DNA of 34,010 bases, taken from Rhodospirillaceae bacterium. GTDB taxonomy: Bacteria; Pseudomonadota; Alphaproteobacteria; Dongiales; Dongiaceae. Numbering within the stretch: position 1 is the stretch's first letter; every line of letters begins with the position of its first letter. Shown here piece after piece: positions 24,005-31,966 of this stretch. The notes under the pieces were generated by a model. The model searched no databases. It was not told where the DNA came from and worked only from the letters and a program-made list of their open reading frames with translations. Location of the stretch: the NCBI GenBank assembly GCA_008012315.1, contig SSEL01000078.1, positions 1 through 34,010 on the forward strand. The letters are read 5' to 3'. Both the position numbers and the translations under genes were made by a program.

Positions 24005-24505
24005 ATGCCATGCTGGCGTGAACTGGACCGCATGGCCAGTCCGCTGGTGCGGCAATTGCACGATTATTGGCAAAGCAAGCGGATAGGACGTGACATACCG
24101 GACCGGCGGGATATCGATCCGCTGGAGCTGAAAGAGCTGTTGCCCAATATCCTCATTTCGGAACCCGAGTTTAATCCCTTCCGCATTCGTTACCGGCTGG
24201 TCGGTACCCGCGTGGTCCGGGTTTCCGGCATCGATTTCACCGGCCGCTATCTCGACGAATTGCTGCGGCCGGAAGTTCAGGAAGACTGGCATGGCTATTA
24301 CCAGATCAGCCTGTACGAACGAATCCCGGTCTTCGGCAACATCACTTCGCCCACCACGGATGGCGGCACCTTCACCTATGAATTCGGCATCTTTCCGCTG
24401 ACCAAAGGTGGCCCCGAGGTGACGCAGTTCGTGGCGCTGGAGGATTTCGGCAAGCAGGAGCCCTTTTCCCGGCAGTTCTACAACAACGTGAAATATTTCG
24501 AGTAG
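24005..24505 (+). CDS. PAS_5 domain protein
   Basis: A protein of about 166 residues with a single PAS-like domain of the alphaproteobacterial PAS_5 type (LVRQLHDYWQSKRIGRDIPDRRDIDP, LLPNILISEPEFNPFRIRYRLVGTRVV, DFTGRYLDEL, FTYEFGIFPL, ALEDFG). Such proteins are stand-alone sensors or regulators of unknown ligand. The start is uncertain among TTG 23999, ATG 24005 and ATG 24032; no strong ribosome-binding site is visible. It precedes an adenylate cyclase gene by 122 bp in the same direction, so the two may act together, though a separate promoter is equally possible. Confidence 0.82.
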   Translation: MPCWRELDRMASPLVRQLHDYWQSKRIGRDIPDRRDIDPLELKELLPNILISEPEFNPFRIRYRLVGTRVVRVSGIDFTGRYLDELLRPEVQEDWHGYYQISLYERIPVFGNITSPTTDGGTFTYEFGIFPLTKGGPEVTQFVALEDFGKQEPFSRQFYNNVKYFE

Positions 24506-24627
24506 AACCGCCGTCCTTATCGTAGAAAGGTTGATGGGTTACCGTTCGCCTCGAACAGCCGAGCCGGCGCTGAAGCCGATGCGGTTCGCCCATTGACGAC
24601 GCCGACTTGACCGCAGGAACTTGCCGC

Positions 24628-25827
24628 ATGCTGGAAAATCTGATGGGCACGGAAAGCGAGACCTGCAATGGGCTGGGCCGATGGCTCGCCCAGGCGGCGC
24701 TCGAACGCCGCGATCTGAAAGCGCTGTTTCCCGCCTTCTGCACGGAATTGCGCCGGCGCGGCCTGCCGATCTGGCGCGGCCAGCTCGGGCTGGAAGTGCT
24801 GCACCCGGAACAGGTCGGCATCATGCTGGTCTGGAAGGACGACAACCTCACCGTGCGCGACGCCCAGCGCAGCGAGGTCATGCAATCGTCGGATTATGTG
24901 GACAGCCCGACGCGCATCGTCGATGAAACCAACGAGATCTTCCGCCGGCGGCTGGACCGGCCGAGCCCCGATCTGCCGCTGCTGGAGGATCTGCGGCAGC
25001 TTGGCGCGACCGATTACGTGATGATCCCGCTGCCCTTCCTGGAAAAACGGCGCACCGCCGTCGTTTCCTTCGCGACGCAGATACCGGACGGCTTTACCGC
25101 ACAGCAGCTCGACGACCTCCAGCTCGCGGCCCAGCTCTTCAGCCCTTATGCCGAGCGCCATGTGCTGCGCCGCCTCGCCATCGACCTTCTCAACATCTAT
25201 ATCGGGCCGCGCAGCGGCGAGCGCATCACCGACGGGCAGATCGAGCTTGGCCAGGTCGAACATATCCAGGCGGCGATCTGGCTGGCCGATCTGCGCGGCT
25301 TTACGCGCTTTTCCGAAGAATCCTCGATCGCCGATGTGATCGAGGGCCTGAACAGCTGGCTGAAACCGATGGTCGCGGTGATCGACAGCCATGGCGGCGA
25401 AGTGCTGAAATTCATCGGCGATGCGGTGCTGGCCATCTTCCCCATCCTGGGCGACGAGACGGGCGTCCAGGCGACCTGCAGCCGCGCCTTGCGTGCCGCC
25501 CGGGAATTCAGCGCGACCGCCGTCAAAGCCAACGAGATGCGCCAGGTACAGGGATTGCCGCCGCTGGATTATGGCCTGGTGTTGCATGTCGGCGAAGTCG
25601 CCTATGGCAATATCGGCGCACCGACCCGCCTCGATTTCACCGTGATCGGCCCCGCCGTCAATCGGGCCGCGCGCTTGCAGGAATTGACCAAGAAGCTCGG
25701 CCGGCGATTGCTGGTCTCGGAAACTTTCGCCGCTACCTGCTCCGGCGGGTTGCTGGACCTCGGCCATCATGTCCTGCGCGATATCGAGGGCGAGCAGCGC
25801 ATCTTCGCGCTCGACGACGGCGACTAA
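24628..25827 (+). CDS. Class III adenylate/guanylate cyclase
   Basis: A 399-residue cytosolic cyclase. The N-terminal 200 residues look GAF-like (IMLVWKDDNLTVRDAQRSEV, DYVMIPLPFLEKRRTAVVSF, FTAQQLDDLQLAAQLF) and lack membrane segments. The catalytic domain (about 210-395) has both metal Asp motifs (IWLADLRGFTRFSE and VLKFIGDAVLAIFP), the substrate Lys in VLKFIGD, TRLDFTVIGPAVNRAARL with the Asp/Thr seen in adenylate-specific enzymes, and transition-state Asn/Arg in VNRAARL. This suggests cAMP synthesis. ATG 24628 is preferred to TTG 24607. The upstream PAS gene may feed into it. Confidence 0.92.
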   Translation: MLENLMGTESETCNGLGRWLAQAALERRDLKALFPAFCTELRRRGLPIWRGQLGLEVLHPEQVGIMLVWKDDNLTVRDAQRSEVMQSSDYVDSPTRIVDETNEIFRRRLDRPSPDLPLLEDLRQLGATDYVMIPLPFLEKRRTAVVSFATQIPDGFTAQQLDDLQLAAQLFSPYAERHVLRRLAIDLLNIYIGPRSGERITDGQIELGQVEHIQAAIWLADLRGFTRFSEESSIADVIEGLNSWLKPMVAVIDSHGGEVLKFIGDAVLAIFPILGDETGVQATCSRALRAAREFSATAVKANEMRQVQGLPPLDYGLVLHVGEVAYGNIGAPTRLDFTVIGPAVNRAARLQELTKKLGRRLLVSETFAATCSGGLLDLGHHVLRDIEGEQRIFALDDGD

Positions 25828-26074
25828 ATAGGCGGGAATGACAGCCGGCAATCCGGAAACGGCAAAGCACGCGGGGCAAAAGCTGCGGCACTGAGAAGCA
25901 TCGCGCGTCATGACGCCATCCAGCATTCTGATGGGCGTATACATTCATAGATATAAAACCTATGCGCGTAGCCAAACCGGCATACCAGCCCTGACCGGCA
26001 CACGACACCGCTTCGACTTCATATCTTCGCCAAAGCCGCCTATATAAACGGTGAAGAATATCGAAGAGAGAGTC

Positions 26075-26632
26075 ATGCCAGATACCATTCACCTGATCCG
26101 CCACGGCCAATCGACCTTCAACGCGCATTACGAAGCAACGGGAGAAGACCCGATGCATTTCGATGCACCGCTGAGCGAGATCGGGCACCGGCAGGTGGCG
26201 GCGACGCGTGAAGCCTTGGCAAGCCAGCCCTTCGATCTGGTGATCGCCTCGCCCCTCACCCGCGCCATCCAGACCGCGTCCGGCATTTTCGGCACCCGGG
26301 CACCCATCGTCGTCGATGCCCTGCATCGCGAATGGCTGAACAGCAGCTGCGATATCGGCCGCAGCGTCCGCGATCTCGCCGCCGATTTCCCGACGCTCGA
26401 TTTCGCCCATCTCAGCGATCCCTGGTGGCATGTCGACGGCCCGCTCTGCGAACATGGCTTTGCACGCGAACCGGAACATGTCCTGCTCGACCGCGTCGCC
26501 AGCTTCAAGGACATGATCGCCGCCCGCGCGGAAAAGCGCATCGCGGTCATCGGCCATGGCGACTTCTTCTATCGCCTGGTCGGTCGGCAGTTGAAGAACT
26601 GCGAAGTCGTGACCTGGTCGCCGACCGCCTGA
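26075..26632 (+). CDS. Histidine phosphatase family protein (phosphoglycerate-mutase-like)
   Basis: A 185-residue protein. The catalytic RHG motif is IHLIRHGQSTFNA (His12), followed by ASPLTRAIQTA with the second phosphate-binding Arg, LHREWLNSSCDIGR, and a distal GHGDFFYRL carrying the second active-site His. These residues make it a functional branch-1 phosphatase. ATG 26075 has GAGAGAG upstream; an in-frame GTG 26051 precedes that ribosome-binding site. The substrate is unknown. It follows the cyclase by 247 bp, with no sign of coupling. Confidence 0.9.
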   Translation: MPDTIHLIRHGQSTFNAHYEATGEDPMHFDAPLSEIGHRQVAATREALASQPFDLVIASPLTRAIQTASGIFGTRAPIVVDALHREWLNSSCDIGRSVRDLAADFPTLDFAHLSDPWWHVDGPLCEHGFAREPEHVLLDRVASFKDMIAARAEKRIAVIGHGDFFYRLVGRQLKNCEVVTWSPTA

Positions 26633-26673
26633 TCCGCGCGCGACCGTCAACGCATAACATCAACCACAAACGC

Positions 26674-26813
26674 GCTTGTCGCCCCGGCCTTGATCCGGGA
26701 TCCATCGTGGCGGTTGATGGATGGCAATTGATTGCGCTCGGCCGTCATCGTCATCAGAGACCGCGCGCTGCTTCCGCCATGGACCCTCGGATCAAGTCCG
26801 AGGGTGACAAGCG
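26674..26813. repeat. REP-like inverted pair, copy 4
   Basis: GCTTGTCGCCCCGGCCTTGA onward (26674-26712, ending ATCGTGGCGG) faces its complement CCGCCATGGACCCTCGGATC onward (26775-26813, ending GGGTGACAAGCG). Outer flanks GTCAACGCATAACATCAAC and GTTGACGTTGTGCGA mirror each other too. It fills most of the gene-free stretch 26633-26955. Confidence 0.85.
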
Positions 26814-26955
26814 AGAGGGTGTTGACGTTGTGCGAAAACTGTGGATGGCGATGTGAAGCGCCGTCGCCCGTCATCAGCCATACCCCGCGCAAGCAGCTCA
26901 TCGCTGTCCGGTGAGGGGGCTTGCTTAACCGGACACTAGTGGGTCCCGAAGGGGC

Positions 26956-27444
26956 TCAGCCTTGCGGCTTGGCGGCGGGGCGGTAGCGTTCGCCCTTGCC
27001 CAGCATGACGCCGTTCATGCCGGCGACGCCAAGTTCCAGGCTTTCGGCGATGCGGTTCGCCCGGTCCATGAAATGCGTGACGGCAGCAGGCGGGCAGACT
27101 TCCTTGGCGGCGACCTCGAACAGGCCCAGCCAGCGATCGAAATGATCGGCATGAATCGGCAGGGGGATGTGCTTTTGCATCGGCTGGCCGTGATAGCGAC
27201 CGCTCATCAGGGCGACCGATGACCAGAATTCGCACATGCGCTCCAGATGCGGTCCCCAATCGGTGATCTTCGCAGCGAAAACCGGTCCCAGCACCTCATC
27301 GGCGCGGACGGCATCATAGAACCGGTGCACCAGCGTCTTGATCATCACCTCGTCGATCCCGGTTTCGGCCTGGATCGCCGCGGTGATCTGCGCCCGCTTA
27401 CTGGGGCCTTCCGCCAGTTGTCCGGATCGTATCGGCAAGGTCAT
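26956..27444 (-). CDS. Group III truncated hemoglobin
   Basis: A 162-residue globin. The core reads LVHRFYDAVRADEVLGPVFA (helices A-B, with B10 Tyr), HLERMCEFWSSVALMSGRYHG and QKHIPLPIHADHFDRWLGLF, with the proximal His in the HIPLPIHADHF segment. The FWSSV-L-SGRYHG-P motif is diagnostic of group III (P) globins. A 30-residue N-terminal extension and a C-terminal RYRPAAKPQG tail exceed the usual length. Group III globins are tied to NO or O2 chemistry, and here the neighbour upstream on the same strand is an NsrR-like NO-sensing repressor. An imperfect repeat in the promoter may be its operator. Confidence 0.88.
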   Translation of the reverse strand: MTLPIRSGQLAEGPSKRAQITAAIQAETGIDEVMIKTLVHRFYDAVRADEVLGPVFAAKITDWGPHLERMCEFWSSVALMSGRYHGQPMQKHIPLPIHADHFDRWLGLFEVAAKEVCPPAAVTHFMDRANRIAESLELGVAGMNGVMLGKGERYRPAAKPQG

Positions 27445-27472
27445 CGCCGGCCTTTCTTCGATGTTTCACAAA

Positions 27473-27501
27473 AAGGGTATTTTCAGTACTTATTTTGACA
27501 A
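27473..27501 (-). promoter_or_regulatory. Possible promoter and operator of the group III globin
   Basis: On the minus strand TTGTCA (27501-27496) is followed after 16 bp by a poor -10, TACCCT (27479-27474). Overlapping it is an imperfect repeat AAGGGTAT/CAGTACTT (plus strand 27473-27491, AAG-N13-CTT). This is four bases shorter than the NsrR arrangement, so NsrR control is only a guess. Confidence 0.3.
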
Positions 27502-27580
27502 TGAAACCACCGGATACAACAGATTTTTTGTACCTGCGGCATTCTGCCCAATGAAAATCCCTGTACGGCGTCCGGGATGG

Positions 27581-28021
27581 TTAACCGGCGAGCAGCATCT
27601 TCATGCGCCGCATCGAGCCGGGATTGGCCACCAGATCGGCCAGGGAATAGCCGTCCAGGGCGGCGAGGAAGGCCAGCAAGGCTTCTTCCAAGGGGCCGCG
27701 CAAGCCGCAGACCGGCGCGACGACGCAGGTATTCGATTTGCGGTCGAAGCATTCGACCAGGTTGAAACCATCCTCGGTCGCCCGCACCACATCGCCAAGA
27801 ATGATCTCCCCGGCCGGCTTCGCCAGGCGCAAGCCGCCGCCCCGCCCGCGCAGACTGTAGACGAAACCGGCGCCCGCCAGGGTCTGCGTTACCTTCATCA
27901 GGTGATTGCGCGAGATGTCATAGCGCGAGGCGATCTCCTCGATCGTGTGCAATGCCTCCGGCTCCAAGGCCAGCAGCATCAACAGGCGCAGGGCGTAATC
28001 GGTATGCAGGGTCAGGCGCAC
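27581..28021 (-). CDS. nsrR: Rrf2-family transcriptional repressor, NsrR-like
   Basis: A 146-residue regulator. It begins (GTG)RLTLHTDYALRLLMLLAL, the standard NsrR/IscR N-terminus, followed by a winged helix (HTIEEIASRYDISRNHLMKVTQTLAGAGFV and SLRGRGGGLRLAKP). The Fe-S ligands are in CFDRKSNTCVVAPVCGL (Cys-x7-Cys-x5-Cys), as in NsrR. NsrR represses NO-detoxification genes until NO destroys its cluster. I chose the GTG at 28021: the only upstream in-frame ATG (28060) lies inside the operator and right after the likely transcription start. The gene next downstream on this strand is a group III globin. Confidence 0.85.
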   Translation of the reverse strand: MRLTLHTDYALRLLMLLALEPEALHTIEEIASRYDISRNHLMKVTQTLAGAGFVYSLRGRGGGLRLAKPAGEIILGDVVRATEDGFNLVECFDRKSNTCVVAPVCGLRGPLEEALLAFLAALDGYSLADLVANPGSMRRMKMLLAG

Positions 28022-28051
28022 GGCGAATATCCAGTCAAGAGGCGATCCGAT

Positions 28052-28103
28052 AAGATGCAAAAAACTTGCCTCTTATATTCTCCGTCCCTTGCGCACAAGT
28101 CAA
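28052..28103 (-). promoter_or_regulatory. NsrR-type operator overlapping the nsrR promoter
   Basis: Plus-strand AAGATGCA (28052-28059), N7, TGCCTCTT (28067-28074) differs by one base from the NsrR consensus AAGATGCA-N7-TGCATCTT and has exactly its spacing. On the minus strand TTGACT (28103-28098) and AATATA (28079-28074), 18 bp apart, place the operator over the -10 edge and transcription start, which predicts autorepression. Confidence 0.75.
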
Positions 28104-28396
28104 ATGCGTGGGAATCCAGACGATCACGGGATGAATGCACCGGCAAATCCGCCGGCATCAGCGAAACGGCAAGGCGGCGACCGGCCGGTCATCGGTGAGA
28201 ACCGGCCAATCGCCATGCGCCGGGTCCGATGCGAGACCGAGAGCAAAGGCGGTTGAGCGATCATGCGGATCTCCGGCAGGAATGCATTATCGACGAACCG
28301 AGGTTAGCCCGCTTTTCAATGCCGGGAACCCTGTAAATTCATGCCGCCTGATGACTCGACACCGGCCTCTAACGACACATCGTTTCGTCGTGCGGC
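28104..28396. other. Stretch without a clear gene; possible coding remnant on minus strand
   Basis: No intact gene. On the minus strand a frame from 28286 to TGA at 28160-28158 reads GDPHDRSTAFALGL, then GDWPVLTDDRPVAALPFR. It looks protein-like but has a stop upstream and no recognised family. It could be a decayed gene end. Nothing else stands out. Confidence 0.3.
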
Positions 28397-28846
28397 CTAG
28401 CGCAGCGAATATTTGAAATCGTATTCGCTGCCCTTGTCGTCGCGGGCATGTAGCGTCATCTGGCCGCGCGCCTGGGTATAGGAGCCGGTGCCGCCGGTGA
28501 CCGCCAGGACGGAATCGCCGGCATCATAGAACGGACCCTCCACGGTGATCTGTCCTTTCGGCAGGCTAATCGTCCAGAAGCATTCCCAGGCCTTGCCGGG
28601 CACGGTGCGGATGCACCAGCCGTTATCGGCGCCGATCTTCTTCTCATTCGTCGCGTCATAGATCCCATTGGCAAAGGTCAGCAGGTCGCCGGCACTGTCA
28701 CCCTTCGCGCCGAGATCGGTGACGGCATCGGTCGTCGCGCGCTCCACCACCGCAATCGTCGATTGCGCCTGCGCGGTTGCGGTTGTGACGAACCCTGTCG
28801 CTAATGCCGCGCCGAGACCTGCGAGGCCGGCAAGAAGCTTTCTCAT
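28397..28846 (-). CDS. Secreted allene-oxide-cyclase/dirigent-like barrel protein
   Basis: A 149-residue exported protein. The start (MRKLLAGLAGLGAALA) follows a strong GGAGGAGG ribosome-binding site, which settles it over an upstream ATG at 28972. The signal peptide ends near TAQAQS. The mature part forms a small beta-barrel pattern: TDLGAKGDSAGDLLTFANGIYD, GWCIRTVPGKAWECFWTISLPKGQITVEGPF, VTGGTGSYTQARGQMTLHARDD, with two Cys that may form a disulfide. This matches the AOC-barrel-like bacterial family; the bacterial members have no settled function. It is the last gene before a gene-free stretch on the minus strand. Confidence 0.8.
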   Translation of the reverse strand: MRKLLAGLAGLGAALATGFVTTATAQAQSTIAVVERATTDAVTDLGAKGDSAGDLLTFANGIYDATNEKKIGADNGWCIRTVPGKAWECFWTISLPKGQITVEGPFYDAGDSVLAVTGGTGSYTQARGQMTLHARDDKGSEYDFKYSLR

Positions 28847-29168
28847 CTGATCCTCCTCCGTTCGGTATTTTGATTGAATCCGTGACGCACCCTCATCGAA
28901 GCGGGCAGCGATCATGCTAGGCCCGCAACGATCCGCGCTGCCAATCACATATCCGTTCGCCTCACACGCCACCTCGCAAGCTTTCCCTGGCGCGGGAGCT
29001 TTTCTCTATTCGTCGATGCGGATGGTCGAGATCTCCAGCATTTGCGGCTTCGCCTCGCAGGCCAATTCTGCGCATGCCTTGGGGCGGCCGTTTCGCCAGC
29101 ACCCTGTCGGTGCCGGCGCCGCCCCTTCCTTCGCCGAGACGCCGAAATCCCGGCTGGCGCAGAGCGCG

Positions 29169-29918
29169 TCAGCCTTCCTTTTTATAGTCATAGGCGACCC
29201 GGCCATAAGGCAGGGTCAGATCGGCGATGAAGTGATGCGCGCCAAGGACACGACGGACCGGCAGGTCCGCCATCGGCGCGTTGACATGGGGAATGAGATG
29301 CAGCCGCGCCGGGCCCATCCAGGATCCCTTCACGGTGATATCGGTGAGGTTGTAGGAAACCAGCTGGCAGATCTCCGGCTCGCCGTCGACGCCGGGGATC
29401 AGCTTCAGATTGACCTGGGTCTTCGTCAGCATGGCCGTGGTGCGCTCGCCATTGCCGGCCATGCTTTCATGCTTATAGCCCATCGTGCCCATGGCGACCT
29501 GCTGGCCGGCATATTCCAGGGTACCGGTCAGCGTATCCTTGACGATCTCCAGCTTCGGATGGGCGTACTTCTTCGGGAAGCCCCAGATCTCGCGGCCGGC
29601 GACGGTCGGCGGATCGTCGTCGAGATACATCTGCGAAACGAAATTCACCTCCTCGCCGCCCAGCCGGCAGGGGATGACCAGGCCGCATTCGCTATAGGCC
29701 CCGAAACCTGTGCTGTCCGGCATGGAGATCCATTCGCTGTTCACCAGCGGCTGCGCCAAAGGCTGCAGGGGTTCCGGCAATTGCTCGGCGATCAAGGCGG
29801 GATCGGTCTCATAGGTGATAACCATGTATTCGCGATCGTAAAAACGATAGGGGCCGGCCGGATAACTGGGGCCGGCCGCCGGCATAGAGGGGAGAGCGAG
29901 AACCTCTTCCTTGCGCAT
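29169..29918 (-). CDS. adc: Acetoacetate decarboxylase
   Basis: A protein of about 249 residues that converts acetoacetate to acetone and CO2. The Schiff-base lysine lies in GREIWGFPKKYAHPKLE (first or second Lys of PKK, equivalent to Lys115), and other family marks are ITYETDPALIAEQLPEPL, CGLVIPCRLGGEEVNFVSQMYLDDD, and the C-terminal FIADLTLPYGRVAYDY. Two in-frame ATGs exist, 29924 and 29918; the GGAG lies only 3 bases before the first, so 29918 is preferred. The thiolase upstream at 30534-31736 makes acetoacetyl-CoA, a related pathway, but repeats separate the two. A short open stretch after its stop (29006-29168) has no recognised product. Confidence 0.9.
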   Translation of the reverse strand: MRKEEVLALPSMPAAGPSYPAGPYRFYDREYMVITYETDPALIAEQLPEPLQPLAQPLVNSEWISMPDSTGFGAYSECGLVIPCRLGGEEVNFVSQMYLDDDPPTVAGREIWGFPKKYAHPKLEIVKDTLTGTLEYAGQQVAMGTMGYKHESMAGNGERTTAMLTKTQVNLKLIPGVDGEPEICQLVSYNLTDITVKGSWMGPARLHLIPHVNAPMADLPVRRVLGAHHFIADLTLPYGRVAYDYKKEG

Positions 29919-30207
29919 GATCATTGTCTCCTGAGGATATGACGGCGATGGAACGGGGGAAGGCAGCGCCGAGCGGATCGCCAGTTAGCCGCAAGATGGG
30001 CGATGGAATTGTGACAGCGGGTGATGCTGCTCGGTAATTATGTCGATATCCTGACGCTGCCGCCCGATCGACACGAAGACGCAACACGCGATCGCCTATG
30101 CTACGGCCTTCCCCGGATACCGTCCCGTCGTCGTCATCACGACGTGCACCGCCAGGAGGATTGAAGCGATACAGCGCTGGTCATCGCAGAATGTCGATCA
30201 CAAACCC

Positions 30208-30240
30208 GCTTGTCATCTTAGGACTTGATCCGAGGGTGAC
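30208..30240. repeat. REP-like repeat, truncated copy 5
   Basis: CGCTTGTCATCTTAGGACTTGATCC-type unit whose right half switches to CGAGGGTGAC, as if the two facing units had recombined and lost the middle. It lies in the gene-free stretch 29919-30533 together with the inverted repeat at 30335-30464. Confidence 0.7.
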
Positions 30241-30334
30241 GACCTTATGTATGATTGGCGCCTTGCAATCGCCGGTAAGAGCATGCGGAGCGTGAGGCGG
30301 CTCGCTGAACAGCTCGCAATATGCGGCTAAAAGG

Positions 30335-30464
30335 CCCCCTCACCCCAGCCCTCTCCCGCGAGGGGAGAGGGAGATGAAAGTGCCGCCCCCGTATCGCGGC
30401 GAGATGTGCGAAACCGGCCGTTAGCAACAGCGCCCCCTCGCGGGAGAGGGCTGGGGTGAGGGGG
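30335..30464. repeat. Long inverted repeat of the CCCTCACCCCAGCCCTC type, second locus
   Basis: The left arm (about 30335-30369) starts CCCCCTCACCCCAGCC and the right arm (about 30433-30464) is its reverse complement (GCGGGAGAGGGCTGGGGTGA). The 60-bp centre is unrelated to that of the first locus at 4810-4900. Same repeat family, different centre. Confidence 0.8.
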
Positions 30465-30533
30465 TGGTGGAAGGGACAGATCGCTGCTTCAGGTTATGCC
30501 GACATTGCCAAGCCCAAGCGACAAGCGCTGCCA

Positions 30534-31736
30534 TCACACCCGCTCGATCGCGATCGCCGTCGCCTCGCCGCCACCGATGCAGAGTGCGGCGATGCCGCGC
30601 TTGCCGTCGTGACGTTGCAGCGCATGCAGCAGCGTGACGATGATCCGCGCGCCGGTCGCGCCGATCGGGTGGCCCAGCGCGCAGGCGCCGCCATGCACAT
30701 TGACCTTTTCCGCCGGCAGGTCGAGATCGCGCATCGCCGCCATCACCACCACGGCGAAGGCCTCGTTGATTTCGAAGAGGTCGACATCCTCTGCCGACCA
30801 GCCGGTTTTCGCCAGCAGCTTGCGGATCGCCGGGATCGGCGCGGTGGTGAACCAGGCGGGATCCTGGCTGTGGGTGGCGTGGCCTTTGATCTCCGCCAGG
30901 ATCGGCAGCCCCTCACGCTCGGCCACCGAGCGGCGCGTCAGCAGCAAGGCCGCCGCACCATCGGCATTGGCCGAGGAACTGGCGGCGGTGACGGTGCCGT
31001 TGAGGGAGAAAGCCGGCTTCAGTTGCGGGATCTTCTCCGGCGAGACCTTCAGCGGATTCTCATCGCGCGCGATGCTGATCGCGCCGCCTTTCGCCGGCAC
31101 CTCCACCGCCGCAATCTCCGCCGCGAAAGCACCGCCTTCAACGGCCTGGCGCGCACGCGTCAAGGTGCGGATGGCATATTCATCCTGGTCGGCGCGGGTG
31201 AACTGATAGGCTTCCGCCGTCGCTTCGCCGAAACTGCCCATCGGCCGGCCGCCTTCATAGGCATCTTCCAGCCCGTCCAGCATCAGGTGATCGAGCAGCC
31301 GGTCATGGCCGATGCGATAGCCGCCGCGCGCCTTCGCCAGCAGATAAGGTGCATTGCTCATGCCCTCCATGCCGCCGGCGAGGACGATCTCGGCCGAGCC
31401 GGCCAGGATCAGGTCATGGGCCAGCATTGCCGCCTTCATGCCGGAACCGCAGACCTTGTTGACCGTTGTGGCGCCGGTCGCATCGGGCAGGCCGGCGCCA
31501 CGCATCGCCTGGCGCGCCGGGGCCTGGCCCTGCCCGGCCGGCAGCACGCAGCCCATCAGCACCTCATCCACCTTGTCGGGCGCCAGTTTCGCCCGGTCGA
31601 GCGCCTGGCGGATCACATGGGCGCCGAGCTGCGGCGCCGTCACAGCCGATAACTCGCCCTGGAAGCGGCCCAAAGGCGTGCGCACGGCGGCGGCGATGAC
31701 GACGGGATCTGCGGAAGTAGAGGTCGGAGCGGGCAT
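30534..31736 (-). CDS. Acetyl-CoA C-acetyltransferase (thiolase)
   Basis: A 400-residue thiolase that condenses two acetyl-CoA to acetoacetyl-CoA, or cleaves it. The nucleophilic Cys is in NKVCGSGMKAAM (about residue 92), the second catalytic His in LFEINEAFAVVVM, and the third site is HGGACALGHPIGATGARI. The extent and order match the PhaA/AtoB group. ATG 31736 follows AAGGAGA; an ATG at 31754 precedes that ribosome-binding site. A perfect 20-bp palindrome lies in the promoter. It may serve polyhydroxybutyrate or acetoacetate metabolism, with acetoacetate decarboxylase downstream on the same strand. Confidence 0.93.
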   Translation of the reverse strand: MPAPTSTSADPVVIAAAVRTPLGRFQGELSAVTAPQLGAHVIRQALDRAKLAPDKVDEVLMGCVLPAGQGQAPARQAMRGAGLPDATGATTVNKVCGSGMKAAMLAHDLILAGSAEIVLAGGMEGMSNAPYLLAKARGGYRIGHDRLLDHLMLDGLEDAYEGGRPMGSFGEATAEAYQFTRADQDEYAIRTLTRARQAVEGGAFAAEIAAVEVPAKGGAISIARDENPLKVSPEKIPQLKPAFSLNGTVTAASSSANADGAAALLLTRRSVAEREGLPILAEIKGHATHSQDPAWFTTAPIPAIRKLLAKTGWSAEDVDLFEINEAFAVVVMAAMRDLDLPAEKVNVHGGACALGHPIGATGARIIVTLLHALQRHDGKRGIAALCIGGGEATAIAIERV

Positions 31737-31799
31737 GATGGCTCTCCTTGGCATGGCCGGATGATAGCAGGTCCGGCGGCGATGGCCGTTCTCTTGATA

Positions 31800-31819
31800 T
31801 ATATGATGATCATCATATA
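31800..31819. promoter_or_regulatory. Perfect palindrome in the thiolase promoter (candidate operator)
   Basis: TATATGATGATCATCATATA is an exact 20-bp palindrome, 64 bp before the thiolase ATG. On the minus strand TTGGCA (about 31826-31831) and CATATA/TATATA follow at 17-19 bp, so the palindrome would sit between -35 and -10. A TetR- or MarR-type repressor would fit; no such regulator is adjacent. Confidence 0.6.
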
Positions 31820-31966
31820 ATTTGCCAAGCGCAAGGCAAGCGAGTCGAGCACCTTGCTTGCCACAGCTTCATGTAAGCAAACCGCCCCATATCTACGCCT
31901 AATGCTGATGAATGCCTGTCGTATGGCGACTTAAGATTGCAGCCGGGACAGGGCTTGCCGCAATGC

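Noticed and set aside
26674..26813. Paired repeats considered as a CRISPR array
   Set aside because: Only two units, facing each other and each palindromic; CRISPR repeats are direct and regularly spaced.
29006..29206. 66-residue minus-strand frame overlapping the end of acetoacetate decarboxylase
   Set aside because: It overlaps a well-supported gene in another frame, has no ribosome-binding site and no recognised family, though its end looks protein-like.
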